Assembly (NCBI RefSeq): GCF_050624435.1
Contig: NC_134539.1
Location: 146,292,025 to 146,356,024 of the forward strand
Reading direction: 5' to 3'
Source: Tenrec ecaudatus
Taxonomy: Eukaryota; Chordata; Mammalia; Afrosoricida; Tenrecidae
Length of the DNA: 64,000 bases
Both the position numbers and the translations under genes were made by a program. The notes beneath the pieces were generated by a model that saw nothing but the letters and a program-made list of their open reading frames with translations, was not told the origin of the DNA and made no database searches. Positions 1 through 11,049 of this stretch are shown here, piece by piece (the first letter of the stretch is position 1; each line of letters opens with the position of its first letter).

Positions 1-605
1 AGGGGGGTAGATGAAAGGGTTTCCAGAGGCACTGCTTCGAAGTCAGCCACAGGAGGGTCCAAGCCCGTCTCATGCCTCCTGCCAAGAACGCCAGGGGCCA
101 GCACCCTCTTCTGGGAGCCGCGGCCTGAGACTTTCCCATGGAACCCCTGATGGGGCAACCTCCAAGCTCGTCCGTTATTTTCTTCCTCTGGAATCCGAAG
201 CTCGGCCCTGGCAACACAAATAGGCGGGCACGGAGCCAAGCAGACGGGCTCCAGCAGCTGCCCTCCCCCACCCTGACCGCGTGACCCCCAGAACCTCATC
301 ACCCTCTCTGGGACTGTTTCACCTGTAAAGGTAGCTGTGAAGATGAGGGAAGCTTGCCATGGACCCTACCCCGCCACCCCAGATGCTCATTGTCAGGCCC
401 TCCGTGAGCCCCAGCTGACAGGGCAGCCCAAAAAGCTACCCTGTGGGATTATGTTTCGCTGACCCCCTGTCGAGCCACTGCCTGAGGGAGCAGGGTGGGA
501 GGGGAAATGGCAAATGGGGCAGGATCTTAGACTTGAGCCTCAGTGCCAACTAGGCTTTGTTCATTGATGGATGCTCTAAATAGCTATGGGGGGGTGTGTA
601 TTGGG
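1..605. other. Non-coding stretch, no gene seen
   Basis: No exon with convincing splice sites and no clear repeat were found. The only hint is a short run around 290-345 that resembles the 'tttcacctgtaaa' part of a MIR element. Confidence 0.5.
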
Positions 606-610
606 AATGT

Positions 611-825
611 TGTTAGGTGCCATCGAGTGAATTACGTCCGATGTACAGAGAGTGCCCCTAAAGTCAAACAGCCCCATAGGATTCCCTAGGCTGAAGTCCC
701 CTCAGGGGCAGATTGTCACCTCTTCCTTCTGAGGAGCGGCCGGTGGTTTCAAACCGCCGACCTTTTCGTTAGCAGCTGAGAACTTTCATTAGTAGCTGAG
801 AGCTTTGTTCTACCAGAGCTCCAGT
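611..825 (-). repeat. AfroSINE (tRNA-derived SINE)
   Basis: The antisense copy starts with the tail 'gttgttaggtgccatcgag', passes through the body and ends in the inverted tRNA-like head ('aaaccgccgaccttttcgtt', 'ccagagctcc'). Part of the head is locally duplicated ('agctgagaactttcattag' then 'agctgagagctttg'). The family is the afrotherian SINE that shares its 3' tail with the RTE LINE in this window, so RTE enzymes probably mobilised it (inference). Confidence 0.85.
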
Positions 826-929
826 GTGGAGAACAACTCTGTCCTGGTCACTGCCGTAAGTCGAAGGGATTCAAAATGCAGTCCTTGTTCCCCTTCCCAT
901 CAGCTTGCACTCAGGGGACCCCCGACACC

Positions 930-1138
930 CCAACCATAGCTGTGGGGTGGATTCCAGGCCATAGCGACCCTGCAGAGCACAGAGGGAGCAGACTGCCCAA
1001 AGGGTCCCCCGGGGATCTTTGCAGAAGCATACTGCCACCCATTTCTCCTGTGGAACTGCTGGTGTGTTTGAACTGCCAACCAACTGGACTTTGGTGGCTG
1101 AGTCTTACCCACTGGGCCCCCAGGGCTCTTTGCACCGG
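930..1138 (-). repeat. AfroSINE, diverged
   Basis: Antisense copy: 'ccatagcgaccctgcagagc' body, 'tctcctgtggaactgctggt', then the inverted head ending 'gggcccccagggctct'. It is more decayed than the copy at 611. Confidence 0.75.
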
Positions 1139-1559
1139 AGTGAAGGGAAAGAGAAACCAATCAGCAGACACATGCATGCATCGCGTATCAAGTGGAGGTG
1201 ATACGTGCCAATATATAAATAAGCACCCGGGAGGTGCTGGGGCAGGGACCCGTGGGAGGATGGGGTGGCCTTGGAAACAGGTTGTCGGGAAAGGCCTCCA
1301 TCAGATGGCCGTTAGAGAGAGGCCAGAACTCAGTGAGGAGCATGTCATGCCAAAGGGCAGGTGGGGTCAGTGGGCCTCGCAGAGAGCTGTGGCCCTAAGA
1401 CCCTGAGACCCAGCTGAGCAGGAGCAGCTCTGGAGAACAGACAGGTGAGTGGTGTTGGCTGAAATCTGAGGGACAAGTAGGTCCAGGTGTGAGGACGTTG
1501 TATTTCCTTCCCTTTGAGCTGGAAGCCAACGATCAAGGCTAGGTAGGGCTCCTGCTAGG

Positions 1560-1720
1560 TGCCAAGCATGGAGCTGGCCCCTTTGTGCCCACTCTACTCT
1601 GACACAACCTGGTAAGTACCATTACTATCTCATTTTACCGATGGACCAGCACAGGTTGAGGAGGGCTGAGTGACTGCCAGGCACTCAGCCCAGGAGGCCC
1701 TGACTTCAAAGCCTCTTTCA
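1560..1720 (+). repeat. MIR SINE fragment
   Basis: The stretch reads like a MIR core: 'gtgccaagcatggagctggc', an 'attactatctcattttac' motif and a degenerate 'aggttgag...gtgactgccaggc' segment. MIRs are ancient tRNA-derived SINEs found in all mammals. Confidence 0.65.
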
Positions 1721-2394
1721 TCCTTGGTTACCTTTCCACACAGACTCTCTAAAGCCAACTGAGTCCTTGTTCTCCAAAGAAGGCCAGGTGTGGAGATGAC
1801 CCATCCACAATAGGAAGGTGACTGATGCCCTCTGCTGGTCTGCGGGGTGGGCCACTGGCCACTACAAGCCAAGGAATACCAAGGATTCCTGGAAGCCACC
1901 AGGAGTGAGGCGAGAGCGAGGCGTGGAACCAATTCTCCAGAAAGAGCAGCCCTTGCCAACACCTTGCTCTTGAACTTCAGACCCAGGTAAGAACAAACTT
2001 CTGTAATTTGAAAGACCCAGTTTAGGATCACATGCTAGGGATGGATGCTCTGAGGAACTTGGACAGAGTTGTGCAGACAGTCATCCAAGTTGGAGCCCTA
2101 GGGGGTCCGCCTCCCCCTGGGAACCCATCCTGGCACAATGCCTTTCCCTTGCCCCAGCCTCAATATCTTCCTCTGTAGCACAGGAAGACTAGCACCTGGC
2201 CTCCAGCATTGGTATTTAGAATGATAAGAGATTGGGAAACAATGCCGGGAAGCATTGGCCAGAGTTGGCAGAGCTCTGAGTACTTGGAGGGGTGGGCTTC
2301 TGGGATGAGACTGTGAGCTGAGATCCCCAGTGCTCAGGACAGCTTTCAGGACAGGGATTGCAAGTCACAGTCCCTGGGAACTTGGCGCCCAAGG
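1721..2394. other. Non-coding stretch with a possible MIR scrap
   Basis: No gene recognised. Around 2120-2210 the phrase 'cctcaatatcttcctctgta' resembles a short MIR fragment. Confidence 0.45.
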
Positions 2395-2402
2395 CTCTAG
2401 CA

Positions 2403-2586
2403 CGGCGGTTCTCAACCTGTGGGTCGCGACCCCTTTGGGGGGTCAAAAGACCCTTTCACAGGGGTCGTCTGATTCATAACAGTAGAAAAATGACAGCGAT
2501 GAAAATAATCTTATGGTTGGGGGGGTCACCACAACATAAGGAACTGTATGAAAGGGTGGAGGCATGAGGAAGGTTGAGAACCACTG
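2403..2586. mobile_element. SPIN (SPACE INVADERS) hAT MITE, 184 bp
   Basis: A non-autonomous hAT element. The left end is 'cggcggttctcaacctgtgg', followed by the SPIN signature 'gtcgcgacccctttgg'. The right end is '...aaggttgagaaccactg', an inverted match of the left terminus. It is flanked by an 8 bp target duplication differing at one base: CTCTAGCA at 2395-2402 and CTCTAGCG at 2587-2594. The duplication is centred on CTAG, as expected for SPIN. SPIN is known as a horizontally transferred transposon of tetrapods including tenrecs. No transposase is encoded; this is an internally deleted copy. Confidence 0.93.
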
Positions 2587-2594
2587 CTCTAGCG

Positions 2595-3239
2595 TGTTGA
2601 TGTTGGCAGAGTGACATCTCTCTGACAGCACCCCCTGAGCCAGGCAGAGTCACCGTTTGGAGAGTAAGTCAAGGAGCCCTGGCACTTGAGGACTCCGTCA
2701 TTACTTCCTGCCAGGAGTCTGGGTTTGTGTGTGGGAGGGAGCCATGTGCCAGGGGGAGTCTTTGGGCTTCAAAGCCAAAGAAAAGGCAATTAAGTTTATG
2801 GTAGAATTAGTCAGGAAACTGTAACCCTAGGGCATTACCCTGTACAGTAGGTCCTTTGAGCACCACCTCAGGAGACACCGAACCCTCTGGGCACCGGGTC
2901 CAACAAGGAGGCACAGTCTAGACTAGGGCACAACAAGCTCCCTGCCACTCCTGGGTCTTGGGATGTCACTGAGTAGAGGATTACATTGTAAGTCTTGGAC
3001 TTCCAACGCCAGCCCCACTCCACCCTGGATCAGGCTTCCATCAAGCTCCTCATGGGGAGGAAGCATGGGGAGGAAACTGGGCATGGGCATTTCGCCGCTA
3101 ATCACAGAAGACCAGACACACGTGGGAGCTGGCCTCTCACCGTGCGTTGAGCTCACTGAGTGCCCACAGCACTTCACTGGTGAAAAGGAATTTAAACAAC
3201 AAAATGCTGCCTGGAGGGCCATGGGTCAGGTGTAGAGAA
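2595..3239. other. Non-coding stretch, no gene seen
   Basis: Short open frames occur on both strands, but no splice sites, repeats or RNA genes were recognised. Confidence 0.45.
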
Positions 3240-3415
3240 GGTGGTCTCATCATTTCAACATCAGCAAAACAGTCGCAATCCTGTCTACTCTGATCCATGA
3301 CAATGTCATGGATTTCCAGGCCTACTATCTATGGAAAGCAGATCTCCAGGCCATTTTTCCAAGGTGCTTCTGGGGGGCCTTCAAACCACCAGCCTTTCCT
3401 TTCATAGCCCAGGAC
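3240..3415 (-). repeat. AfroSINE, strongly diverged
   Basis: An antisense relic. The body motifs 'atttccaggcc' and 'gcagatctccaggcc' precede 'cttcaaaccaccagcctttc', the inverted B-box region. Confidence 0.55.
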
Positions 3416-3446
3416 TCTTCATTAAGATCTTTATTTATCGTTCATT

Positions 3447-3645
3447 AACTCTTCACTGCCATCGAGTTGATGCTGACTCACCACAACCCAGTAAGTCAGA
3501 GTAGATCAGCTTCATTGGGTTTCCAAGGCTGCAAGTCTTCATAGAATCAGACTGTTTCAACTTTCTCCTGCAGAGTTACTGGTGCGTTTGAACCATTGAC
3601 CTCTTGATTAGCAGCCTAGTGCTTCACTCATTGTACCACCAGGAT
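3447..3645 (-). repeat. AfroSINE
   Basis: A clear antisense copy: 'ctgccatcgagttgatgctg', 'gggtttccaaggctgcaagt', 'cgtttgaaccattgacctct', ending at 'gtaccaccagga'. Confidence 0.88.
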
Positions 3646-3654
3646 ATCAAACCA

Positions 3655-3960
3655 GTAAAACTATCATACACTTGAACAATATTATCGACCCACTTGACCG
3701 ACCGAACTAGAAATAACCCAACTGTCCATCAACAGGTGAATTGATTTTTTAAAAATCATTGTGTGTGCAATAAAAAGTCATCAATAAAAAGAAATGAGCT
3801 CCTGATCAATCAATCAGTGGGTTTATCAATCAAGAGGACAATCAAGCAACTCTAAACGTTGGTACTCCTAATAACAGAGCTTCAAATATGTAATGCAAAA
3901 TCTGACAGATAAAAGTGGAAATAGACAAATCTACCATTGGAGTCAGATTTCAATACTTGA
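3655..3960 (+). repeat. Old L1 3' region fragment
   Basis: The text 'aactgtccatcaacaggtga' followed by 'aataaaaagaaatgag' matches the end of ORF2/3'UTR of old mammalian L1 elements. The same segment recurs at 4,540-4,620, so either two L1 3' ends were inserted here or a local duplication occurred, with the ~500 bp repeat between them. Confidence 0.6.
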
Positions 3961-3964
3961 GTTA

Positions 3965-4490
3965 CTTAGTTTATTGTGCCAACCTAGCTGATAAACACAT
4001 GTGGGATTAATTGAAGGGCGGAGGGATAAATGGCTCGGTGAGCCTCACCTTTCAAGTTCTCGGGTCTCTTGCTTTGTGATGGTCGGACCAGGGTGCAGCT
4101 CCCTTAGCAGTTCCCTGCTTCAGCTTGCAAGGCTCTCTTCCTGTAAGACATCTCCAAGGAGAAGCTGCATGGACCTACCCTGATGCAGCCCTAGGTGCTG
4201 GAGCAGCCATGTGAAGACCCTTGCCTGAGATGTTTACAAATTCACTGACTCGGCTTTCCTCCTGTTGTTGGTATCATAGTGTCTGCTTTGTGAGATGGAG
4301 GAGGACTTTGTGGATTGGTGTTGGACCTATGGGTTAATAGGTTAATGTTGGACTTGTGGCCTTGGGCAGCACTGGGTTGGGATGTTTTCTTGATGTGCAC
4401 TTACCCTTTACATAAAACTCTCTCTTATACATGAGCTTCTGTGGATTTGTTTCTCTGAAGTACCCAGACGAACACAATACTCTTCTCTAA
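3965..4490 (+). repeat. ~500 bp dispersed repeat, copy 1 (LTR-like)
   Basis: Starts 'tttattgtgccaacctagct' and ends 'gtttctctgaagtacccaga...gaacaca'. A near-identical copy lies at 26,412-26,928, a related one at 36,432-36,937 and a partial one at 22,465-22,795. The 3' end resembles a widespread mammalian repeat ending 'gtttctct...gactaacaca'. Size and TG...CA-like ends suggest a solo LTR, but I cannot exclude another class. Confidence 0.7.
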
Positions 4491-4499
4491 TGAATCAAT

Positions 4500-5285
4500 C
4501 ATGAGGACGTAGAAACCAACCAAGATAGTGTAAACTTGAACAAAATTACAAATCAACTTGACCTAAGTACCTGGAAACAACACAAATGTCCACCAGCAGA
4601 CGAATGGATAAGGAAGCCAAAGGAACACTCCAAATCCAAACTCACTGACATCAGGTCAACTCGGACTCACAGCAAACCTGCTGGCCATGGCTTCTGAGGG
4701 CTCCTGCCTCTGTGTGTCAGAAGCTATAATTTCTACAGGAACAGCTAGCCTCATCTTTCTCCAAGAATCAACTAGTGGAATCAAACTGCTTCCCTTGCAG
4801 TAACAGCCCAACATATAATGAATGGAACACTTAAAAAAACATAAACAAAACTCTAGTCAACAATAAAAAAGGAGGAACTCTTGATGGATCAGCGAATGAA
4901 AGGATATTAAAATAATTAAGCTAGATGAAATACACAAGACAACCCCCTCACCCACTGCCCCCCAAAAAGAGTATATACTATTTTAATCCATCTACATAAG
5001 ACTCTAGAATCTAGAGAATGCAAACTACTCTAGAGAACTCACTGTGACTACTGGGGAGAAGGGTGTGGGGAGGAGTGAGATTACCAAAGGATGTAATGAA
5101 ACTTTGTGGGGAGGTGGAGATGTACCTTACCTTGATTGTGGGGATGGTTGCTCAGGTATCCATTATCTTTTAATTCCATTTGTCCATGAACCTTTAGAAG
5201 TACCCTCATGTGTCAAAGCTTGTTAAACTGTATACTTTGAATATGTGCAACATATTATATATCAATTACACTTCAGTACAGTGGT
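4500..5285 (+). repeat. Old L1 (L1M-type) 3' end, split by a SINE
   Basis: Shows 'aaatgtccaccagcagacga', then after the SINE insertion the run 'tctagagaatgcaaactact', and finally 'actgtatactttgaatatgt' with 'atatatcaattacacttcag'. These are the usual order of the ORF2 end and 3'UTR of old L1 subfamilies. No intact coding frame remains. Confidence 0.7.
4625..4815 (-). repeat. AfroSINE inside the L1 fragment
   Basis: Antisense copy: 'ccaaatccaaactcactgac', 'gactcacagcaaacctgctg', 'tcaaactgcttcccttgcag'. It interrupts the L1 3'UTR text, so it inserted after the L1. Confidence 0.75.
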
Positions 5286-5289
5286 TTGG

Positions 5290-6010
5290 TTTTATTTTTA
5301 ATGTCCAAAGACTTCAAAAAGCAGGTCTCCATCCAGTGTAGGAGCCTTACTTTGGAGGTCACACCATCCATGCATTCCGAGATTGTTGGCAGAAGACATC
5401 AGGGACACAGGTCAGCATCCTTGGCTTACGATGACCTGGGAGTGCCCAGGAAAATGTCAGCTGTCAAAGGGAAATGGGAATGAGTACTTTGCAATGAGCT
5501 GCAAAGCTATTGCAGAGTGGCATAAAGACCTTGTTTGAACCAGGACTGGGCTCCCGGTACACCTAGCATCTGGAGCTGCAACCCCCAACTTCCAATGAAC
5601 CTAAGTGAGGACTGTGGACCTCCTTGAAGGGGCTGGGAGGCTCCTCCACACAATTATCAACCCATTGTTCTCAGACTTATTGGAAAACTTAGGTAGTGTT
5701 TCTGGTGGAAGTCAGGTGGCAGGGAAAGTCATTCATGTTGGAAGGAGGAGTTTGGCTAGACTGTCACAGGACCTGGAGATCAGAGGTGAGGGCAGCGGTG
5801 CATTGATCATGCCATTTGGGACCTGATTCGAGTGAATGGGTGAAGTTGTTCTTCAAACTGGAAGAACCATGCTCCCCATTGGTTCTGATCCATAGTGTGT
5901 GCTCTTTCTAACTACTGAGTCCCTGCATCCAGGGTGAGCATACCACTGACCACAAGCCCAACCCAGTCCACTTCCTGTTTTTGAAAGTCAAGTTTTATTT
6001 GCACATTAAG
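5290..6010. other. Non-coding stretch, no gene or repeat recognised
   Basis: No credible exon. The sequence may hold an old unrecognised element, but I see no terminal repeats or tail. Confidence 0.4.
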
Positions 6011-6014
6011 AGAA

Positions 6015-6135
6015 AAAGAAAACAGAAACCCACTGCCATCAAGTTGATTCCAACTATAGAGACCCTACTTAGTGATCCCTAGGCTCTATGGATCTTTTCA
6101 GGAGCAGCAACCTCATCTTCTACCTTTTGTCTGTC
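6015..6135 (-). repeat. AfroSINE fragment
   Basis: An antisense half-copy ('cccactgccatcaagttgat', 'gatcttttcaggagcagcaa') directly abutting the 5' end of the RTE element. Confidence 0.7.
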
Positions 6136-9100
6136 AGCTTGCCGCGTTGTGGTGGCTTGTGTGTTTCTATGATGCTATAAGTTGTGTCACCGGTATTTCA
6201 CATACCAGCAGGGTCAGCCAGCGTGAACAGGCGTCAGCAGAACTTCCAGATTATGAACAGACTACGAAGATGGAATAGGCTGTCCACTCCCGAGGACTTG
6301 GCCACTGAAGGCCCTGTAAATAGCATCGAGACATTGCCAGTTACTGAAAACCTAATGACTAGAAGCAAAACATTGTCAGAGACCATGGCAGAAGAGGAGC
6401 CCCTCACGGCAGAAGGCCCTCAAAATATGACTGAGGAAGAGCTGCCTTCTCAAAGTAAAGGCAATTGTAATGATGTGGATGGAGTAAAGCTTATGGGAGT
6501 AGATGTTCAATAACGTCCTTTGCTGGTGGAACATGATTCAAAATGAGAGGAAACAGCTGCAAACATCCATTAATAACTGGAACTTGGAACGTAGGAAATA
6601 TGAGGCTAGGGAAGTTGGAAGTCCTATGGAAAGCACAAAAATCAATATTCGAAGCATCGGTAGGATGGAGTGGACTGATATAAGCCATTTTTAATGAAAA
6701 AAATCATATGTGTTACTATGCTGGGAATGGCATGAGATTCATTGTCGAAAAGGATATTTCAAGATCTATCTTAAAGTACGATGGTGTTCATAGTAGGGTA
6801 ATGTTATCCGCATAGAAGGAAGCCCAGTCAATGCAACTCATCCCAATTTATGCACCAACTACGAAGGCTAGTGATGCGGAAATTGAACATTTCTACCACC
6901 ATCCTCAGTATTGATCATGCAATCAATATCAGGCCATCAAATTGCATTGGTAATTATTGATGGTTAGAATGCAAAAGTTGGAAAGGAGTAATGGATGAGA
7001 AATATGGTCTTTATGATAGACATGAAGCTAGGGACCCATTATAAAAAAAAGTGCATGACCAATGGCTTCTTCATAGCAAATACCTGTTTCAACAATACAA
7101 ACAGCTACTCTACATATGAACTTCTCCAGATGGAATACGCAGAAGTCCCATCAATTACATCTGTGAGAAGAGATCATACAGAAGCTCAATAACAGAAGCT
7201 AAAACCAGGCCAGGAACTGGCCTGTGGAACAGACCATCAATTGCTACTATGTAAGTTCAGGTTGAAGTTGAAGAAAACAAGTCCACGAGAGTCAAAATAT
7301 GACCTTAAGTCTATCATACCTGAATTTCAAGAACAGATTTGATGCATTGAACACTAATGACAGCCGACCTGAATAGCTACAGGATGATATCAAGAATATC
7401 ATTCATGACTAAAGCAAAAGGTCACTTTAAAGGATGAGAGAGAGAAAGAAGAGTGGATGTCAGAAGAGACTCTGAAACTTGCTCTTAATCATCAAGTATC
7501 TAAAGCAAGTGGAACAAAAGACAAAGTCAAAGAGCAGAGCAGATAACTTTCAAAGGGCAGCTCAAGAAGACAACGTAAAATATTATAATGAAATGTGCAA
7601 AGAGCCTAAAATTAGAAAGCCAAAAAGGAAGAACACACCTGGTTGGTATATCTTAAACTGGGCAAGAAAATCAAGGCCTGAATTGCAATATTGAAAGTCT
7701 CTGTGGGCAAAACATTGAATGATGCAGGAAGCATCCAGAGAAGGTAGAAAGAATACAGTCACTGCACCAAAAAGAACTAGTGGACACGCCACTATTTTAA
7801 GAGGTGGTATATGAGCAAGAACCAGTGGTGCTGAAGAAAACAATCCAAACTGCACAGAAAGTATTAACCAAAAACAAAGCTCCAAAAATTGATGGGATAC
7901 CTATTGAAATGTTTTAACAAGCTGATGAAGCACTGGAAGCATTCACTTATCTGTGCAGAGAATTTGGGAGGCAGCTAGTTGGCCAACTGAGTGGAAGAGA
8001 TACGTATTTCTACACATTCCAAAGAAAAGTGGCCCAACAGAATGCACAAATTATAGAACAATACTTTGAATATGGTCTCAGGAGAAACCATTCCCTGGAG
8101 AAGGGCACTATGCTTGGTAAAGCAGAGGGGCAGCAAAAGGAGGAAAGCCCTCATCAAGATGGATTGACAAGGTGGCTGCAACAATGGGCTTAAACACAAT
8201 AACAATCGTGAGGATTGCGTGGAGCCAGGCAGTGTTTTGTTCTGTTGTACACAGGGTCACTCTGAGCCAGATCCTACTCAGTAGCACCTAACAACAACAA
8301 CAACAAAATCATCGATATAATATGGAAGTAAAATTTTGCCGAACACCGATTCAGCAATACATTGACAGGGAGCTACCAGAGGTCTAGGTCAAATTCAGAG
8401 GGGGTCATGGAACAAAGGATATCATTGCTGATGTCACAAAGATCTTGCCTCAACGCAGAGAATAGCAGAAAGATGTTTACATATATTTCATTGATGATGC
8501 AAAGACATCGGACTGTGTGGACTCTAACAAGCTATAGCTAACCATCTGGAGAAAGATGGGCATTCCAGAACACTTCAGTGTGCTCCTGCGGAACTTTTAC
8601 ACGGATCAAGAGGCAGTTGTGCAAACAGAACAAACAGCCTGGTTTAAAATCAAGAAAGATATATGTCAGTGTTCTGTACTTTCACCATTCTTATTCAATC
8701 TATCGGTTGAGCATCTCATCAGAGAAGCTGTATTATATGAAGAAGAATGCGGTATTAGGATTGGAGGAAGGTTTATTAAAAACCTACAATATACGGGTAA
8801 CACACCTCGCTTGCTGAAAGTGAGGAGGACTTGAAGCACTTGCTGATGAAGATCAAGGACGGTAGCCTTCAGTGTGGATTACAACTCCATGGAAAGAAAA
8901 TCAAAGCCCTCACAAGTGAACTGATAGGCAACATCATGACAAGCAGAGGAAAATATTGACGTTATCAAGGATTTCATTTGGCTGGGATCCACAACCAAGG
9001 CTCCTGGAAGCAGCAATCAAGAGATCAAATGACACATTGCATTTGGCGACTCTGTTGCACAAGACTTCTTTAAAGTGTTGAGACGCAAGGGTGTTACTTT

Positions 9101-9440
9101 GAGGACTGAGGTGGGCCCTACCCAAGCCATGGTATTTTCCATCGTCTCACCTACATGTGAAAGTTGGACATTGCATAAGGAAGACCGAAGAAGAATCCAT
9201 GCATCTGGGTTATGTGCTAGTGAAGAATATTGAAAGTGCCATGAACTGCCAAATGAAGCACTGGATCTGTCTTGGAAGAAGTACAGCCAGGATGCAGAAA
9301 CGGCCCTCAACAAGATGGACTGACAGGCCACAACAGTGAGCTTAAGTTCACTTAGGCTTAAGCTCAACAGTTGAGAGGGCGGAGGTGATTCATTTGGTTG
9401 CACGAGAACTACTTGACACCACCTAACCACAAACATCTCA
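6136..9440 (+). mobile_element. RTE-clade LINE, near full-length, inactivated
   Basis: A BovB/RTE-like non-LTR retrotransposon in sense orientation. The 5' leader ('gtggtggcttgtgtg', 'acataccagcagggtcagcc') is followed by an apurinic-endonuclease region. In it the motif IRSIGRMEWTDISHF (about 6,635-6,690) corresponds to the conserved E-W-T core of RTE endonucleases. The reverse transcriptase region lies around 8,470-8,820: FIDDAKTSDCVDS, then MGIPEHFSVLLRNFYTDQEA, then SVLSPFLFNL. The expected Y-x-D-D catalytic box is degraded to Q-Y-T-G-N-T. Many stops and frameshifts break the frame, so it is dead. The 3' end runs through '...gagatggactgacaggcca' to a short A/C-rich tail near 9,430. The length without the nested insertion (~3.05 kb) fits a full-length RTE. 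It is the likely enzymatic partner family of the AfroSINEs. Confidence 0.9.
8065..8312 (+). mobile_element. RTE 3' end nested inside the RTE
   Basis: A 5'-truncated copy of the last ~240 bp of the same RTE family ('gcttggtaaagcagaggggc', 'gacaaggtggctgcaacaat', 'gtgaggattgcgtggagcc', tail 'ctaacaacaacaacaac'). It interrupts the host RTE just before its RT domain. The host resumes at 'agtaaaattttgccgaac'. Both flanks end in 'aatatgg' within a longer imperfect repeat, which suggests a target-site duplication of about 16-19 bp. Confidence 0.8.
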
Positions 9441-9499
9441 TCTTTCTCCAAACCCATGTTTACAATAGCTTTTGTGCCATAACTGAAGAATTGAGCATT

Positions 9500-9700
9500 T
9501 GGTTCCTGGTGGCATTGTCAGCTAAGTGTTGGGCTGCTAGCAGCAAGGTCAGCCGTTCAAACCCACCAGCCTCTCTTAGGGAGAAAGACAAGGCAATCCG
9601 CTCCTGTAAAAACTTACAAAACCTCAGGAACCCTGTGGAGGGTGGCTGTCAGCCGGAATCAACTCCATGGCAGTGTGTTTGGCAGTGGACTTTTTTTGGA
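9500..9700 (+). repeat. AfroSINE
   Basis: Sense copy: 'gttgggctgctagcagcaag', 'gttcaaacccaccagcctct', 'gtaaaaacttacaaaacctc', 'cagccggaatcaactccatg'. Confidence 0.88.
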
Positions 9701-10640
9701 AATTGTGGCATAGATCATAGGGCCCATAAATTCCAAAATACAGACAATTTGACCCTTTAAGAAAAAGTTCCTAACCCCCTACTCTCTATATCAGACCCTA
9801 TGATATAAAAATTCCAGTTCCTAGCAAGTCATATAAAATATTTTATGTTCCAAGAAACAGATCAATGATGGGATGGAATATGACTTTAGAAAAATAACAT
9901 TTCCTTGTGTATTTGGTGACTGTTTATATAACAAATTAGGTTCCCATCAAATTATGTTTTGGGGTATTGTTGGGTGTCATTGGTTACATTTTTTTAACCA
10001 GCTGTCAACATTCTCATGATTTCCATGAATGTAGCTTTTTAATCATTGTGTGTGTGGGTGGGTGTGTATGTGTGTGTGTAAGGGCAGAAGGAGATAACAG
10101 AACATAGCACACTTAAGAGACTTTGCAGACACCTCCACTCTCCTCTCTGTGAAAGACACATACGTAATTGGAACCTGCTGCTACTCATATTCGTGTGTGA
10201 GGTAGCCGCCATGATGTCCTCCAAGGGCATGCTCTGTGGTGCAGACGAGTCCCGGCAAGGATCAGAGGAGGGGCAGGTCGCCCACACTCTCCTGGGGCAC
10301 TGATGCGGCTATGGGGTGCCTGCAGAGAGAGGTCAGTTGAAGAGAGACCAGGAAAGAAAAGATCATATAAGATAACAGAAGTCAGTGTGAACCAGCTTAA
10401 AAAGGTGAAAGCATGTGGTGCCGGGTGGCTGAAAGCTGTCACCTGTGCTTTCCCGGGTGGCACTGTGGAACAGGCACGAGCTGAGGGTTTGCAGGGCTCT
10501 GTTCAGGTCCCAGCTTGGGGCCTGCTGTCTGTGTGACTTCTGACCAAGCATCTCCTTGTTTCCTCGTGAGTGTGGCATCCGGAAGGGTTCTCTGGAAAAA
10601 CTGAACAACACACACATGCACATGCACGCGCATTTTATTT
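9701..10640. other. Non-coding stretch with a short GT-rich run
   Basis: AT-rich unassigned DNA to about 10,000, then a (GT)-rich run at 10,047-10,080 and ordinary unique sequence. No gene seen. Confidence 0.45.
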
Positions 10641-10647
10641 TTTTATT

Positions 10648-10850
10648 CACTCAGTGTCATCAAGTCAATGACTTGCCCATAGCAAACCTATTGGACAGAG
10701 TAGAACCGCCTGAGGTGGGTTTCCAAAGCTGTCCATCTTCATAGGAGTAGAAAGCCTCATCTATCTCCCCAGGAGCAGCTGGTGGGTTTAAACCGCTAAC
10801 CTTGGGGTCAGCAGCCCAACTCACAACCCACAGCGCCACCAGGACTCCAG
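10648..10850 (-). repeat. AfroSINE
   Basis: Antisense copy: 'tcagtgtcatcaagtcaatg', 'gtgggtttccaaagctgtcc', 'gtgggtttaaaccgctaacc', ending 'gcgccaccaggactcc'. A second, more decayed SINE-like stretch follows to about 11,045 ('tttccaggcctttcttccta'). Confidence 0.85.
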
Positions 10851-11049
10851 ATACCTGTTGTCTGCTCCTGCTCCAGCTTCATGGTTGTCGGTCTGTCCTA
10901 ATCCATTGTGTGGCTGCTGAGTCGGCTCAGTACATTCCCACCACAGGGATTCATCTTCCAGGCCTGTACCTTGTCGTATTCTTTTGTGAGCCACAAAGTT
11001 GCCATTGCCTAATTTTTGAAAATAAATTTCCAGGCCTTTCTTCCTAACG

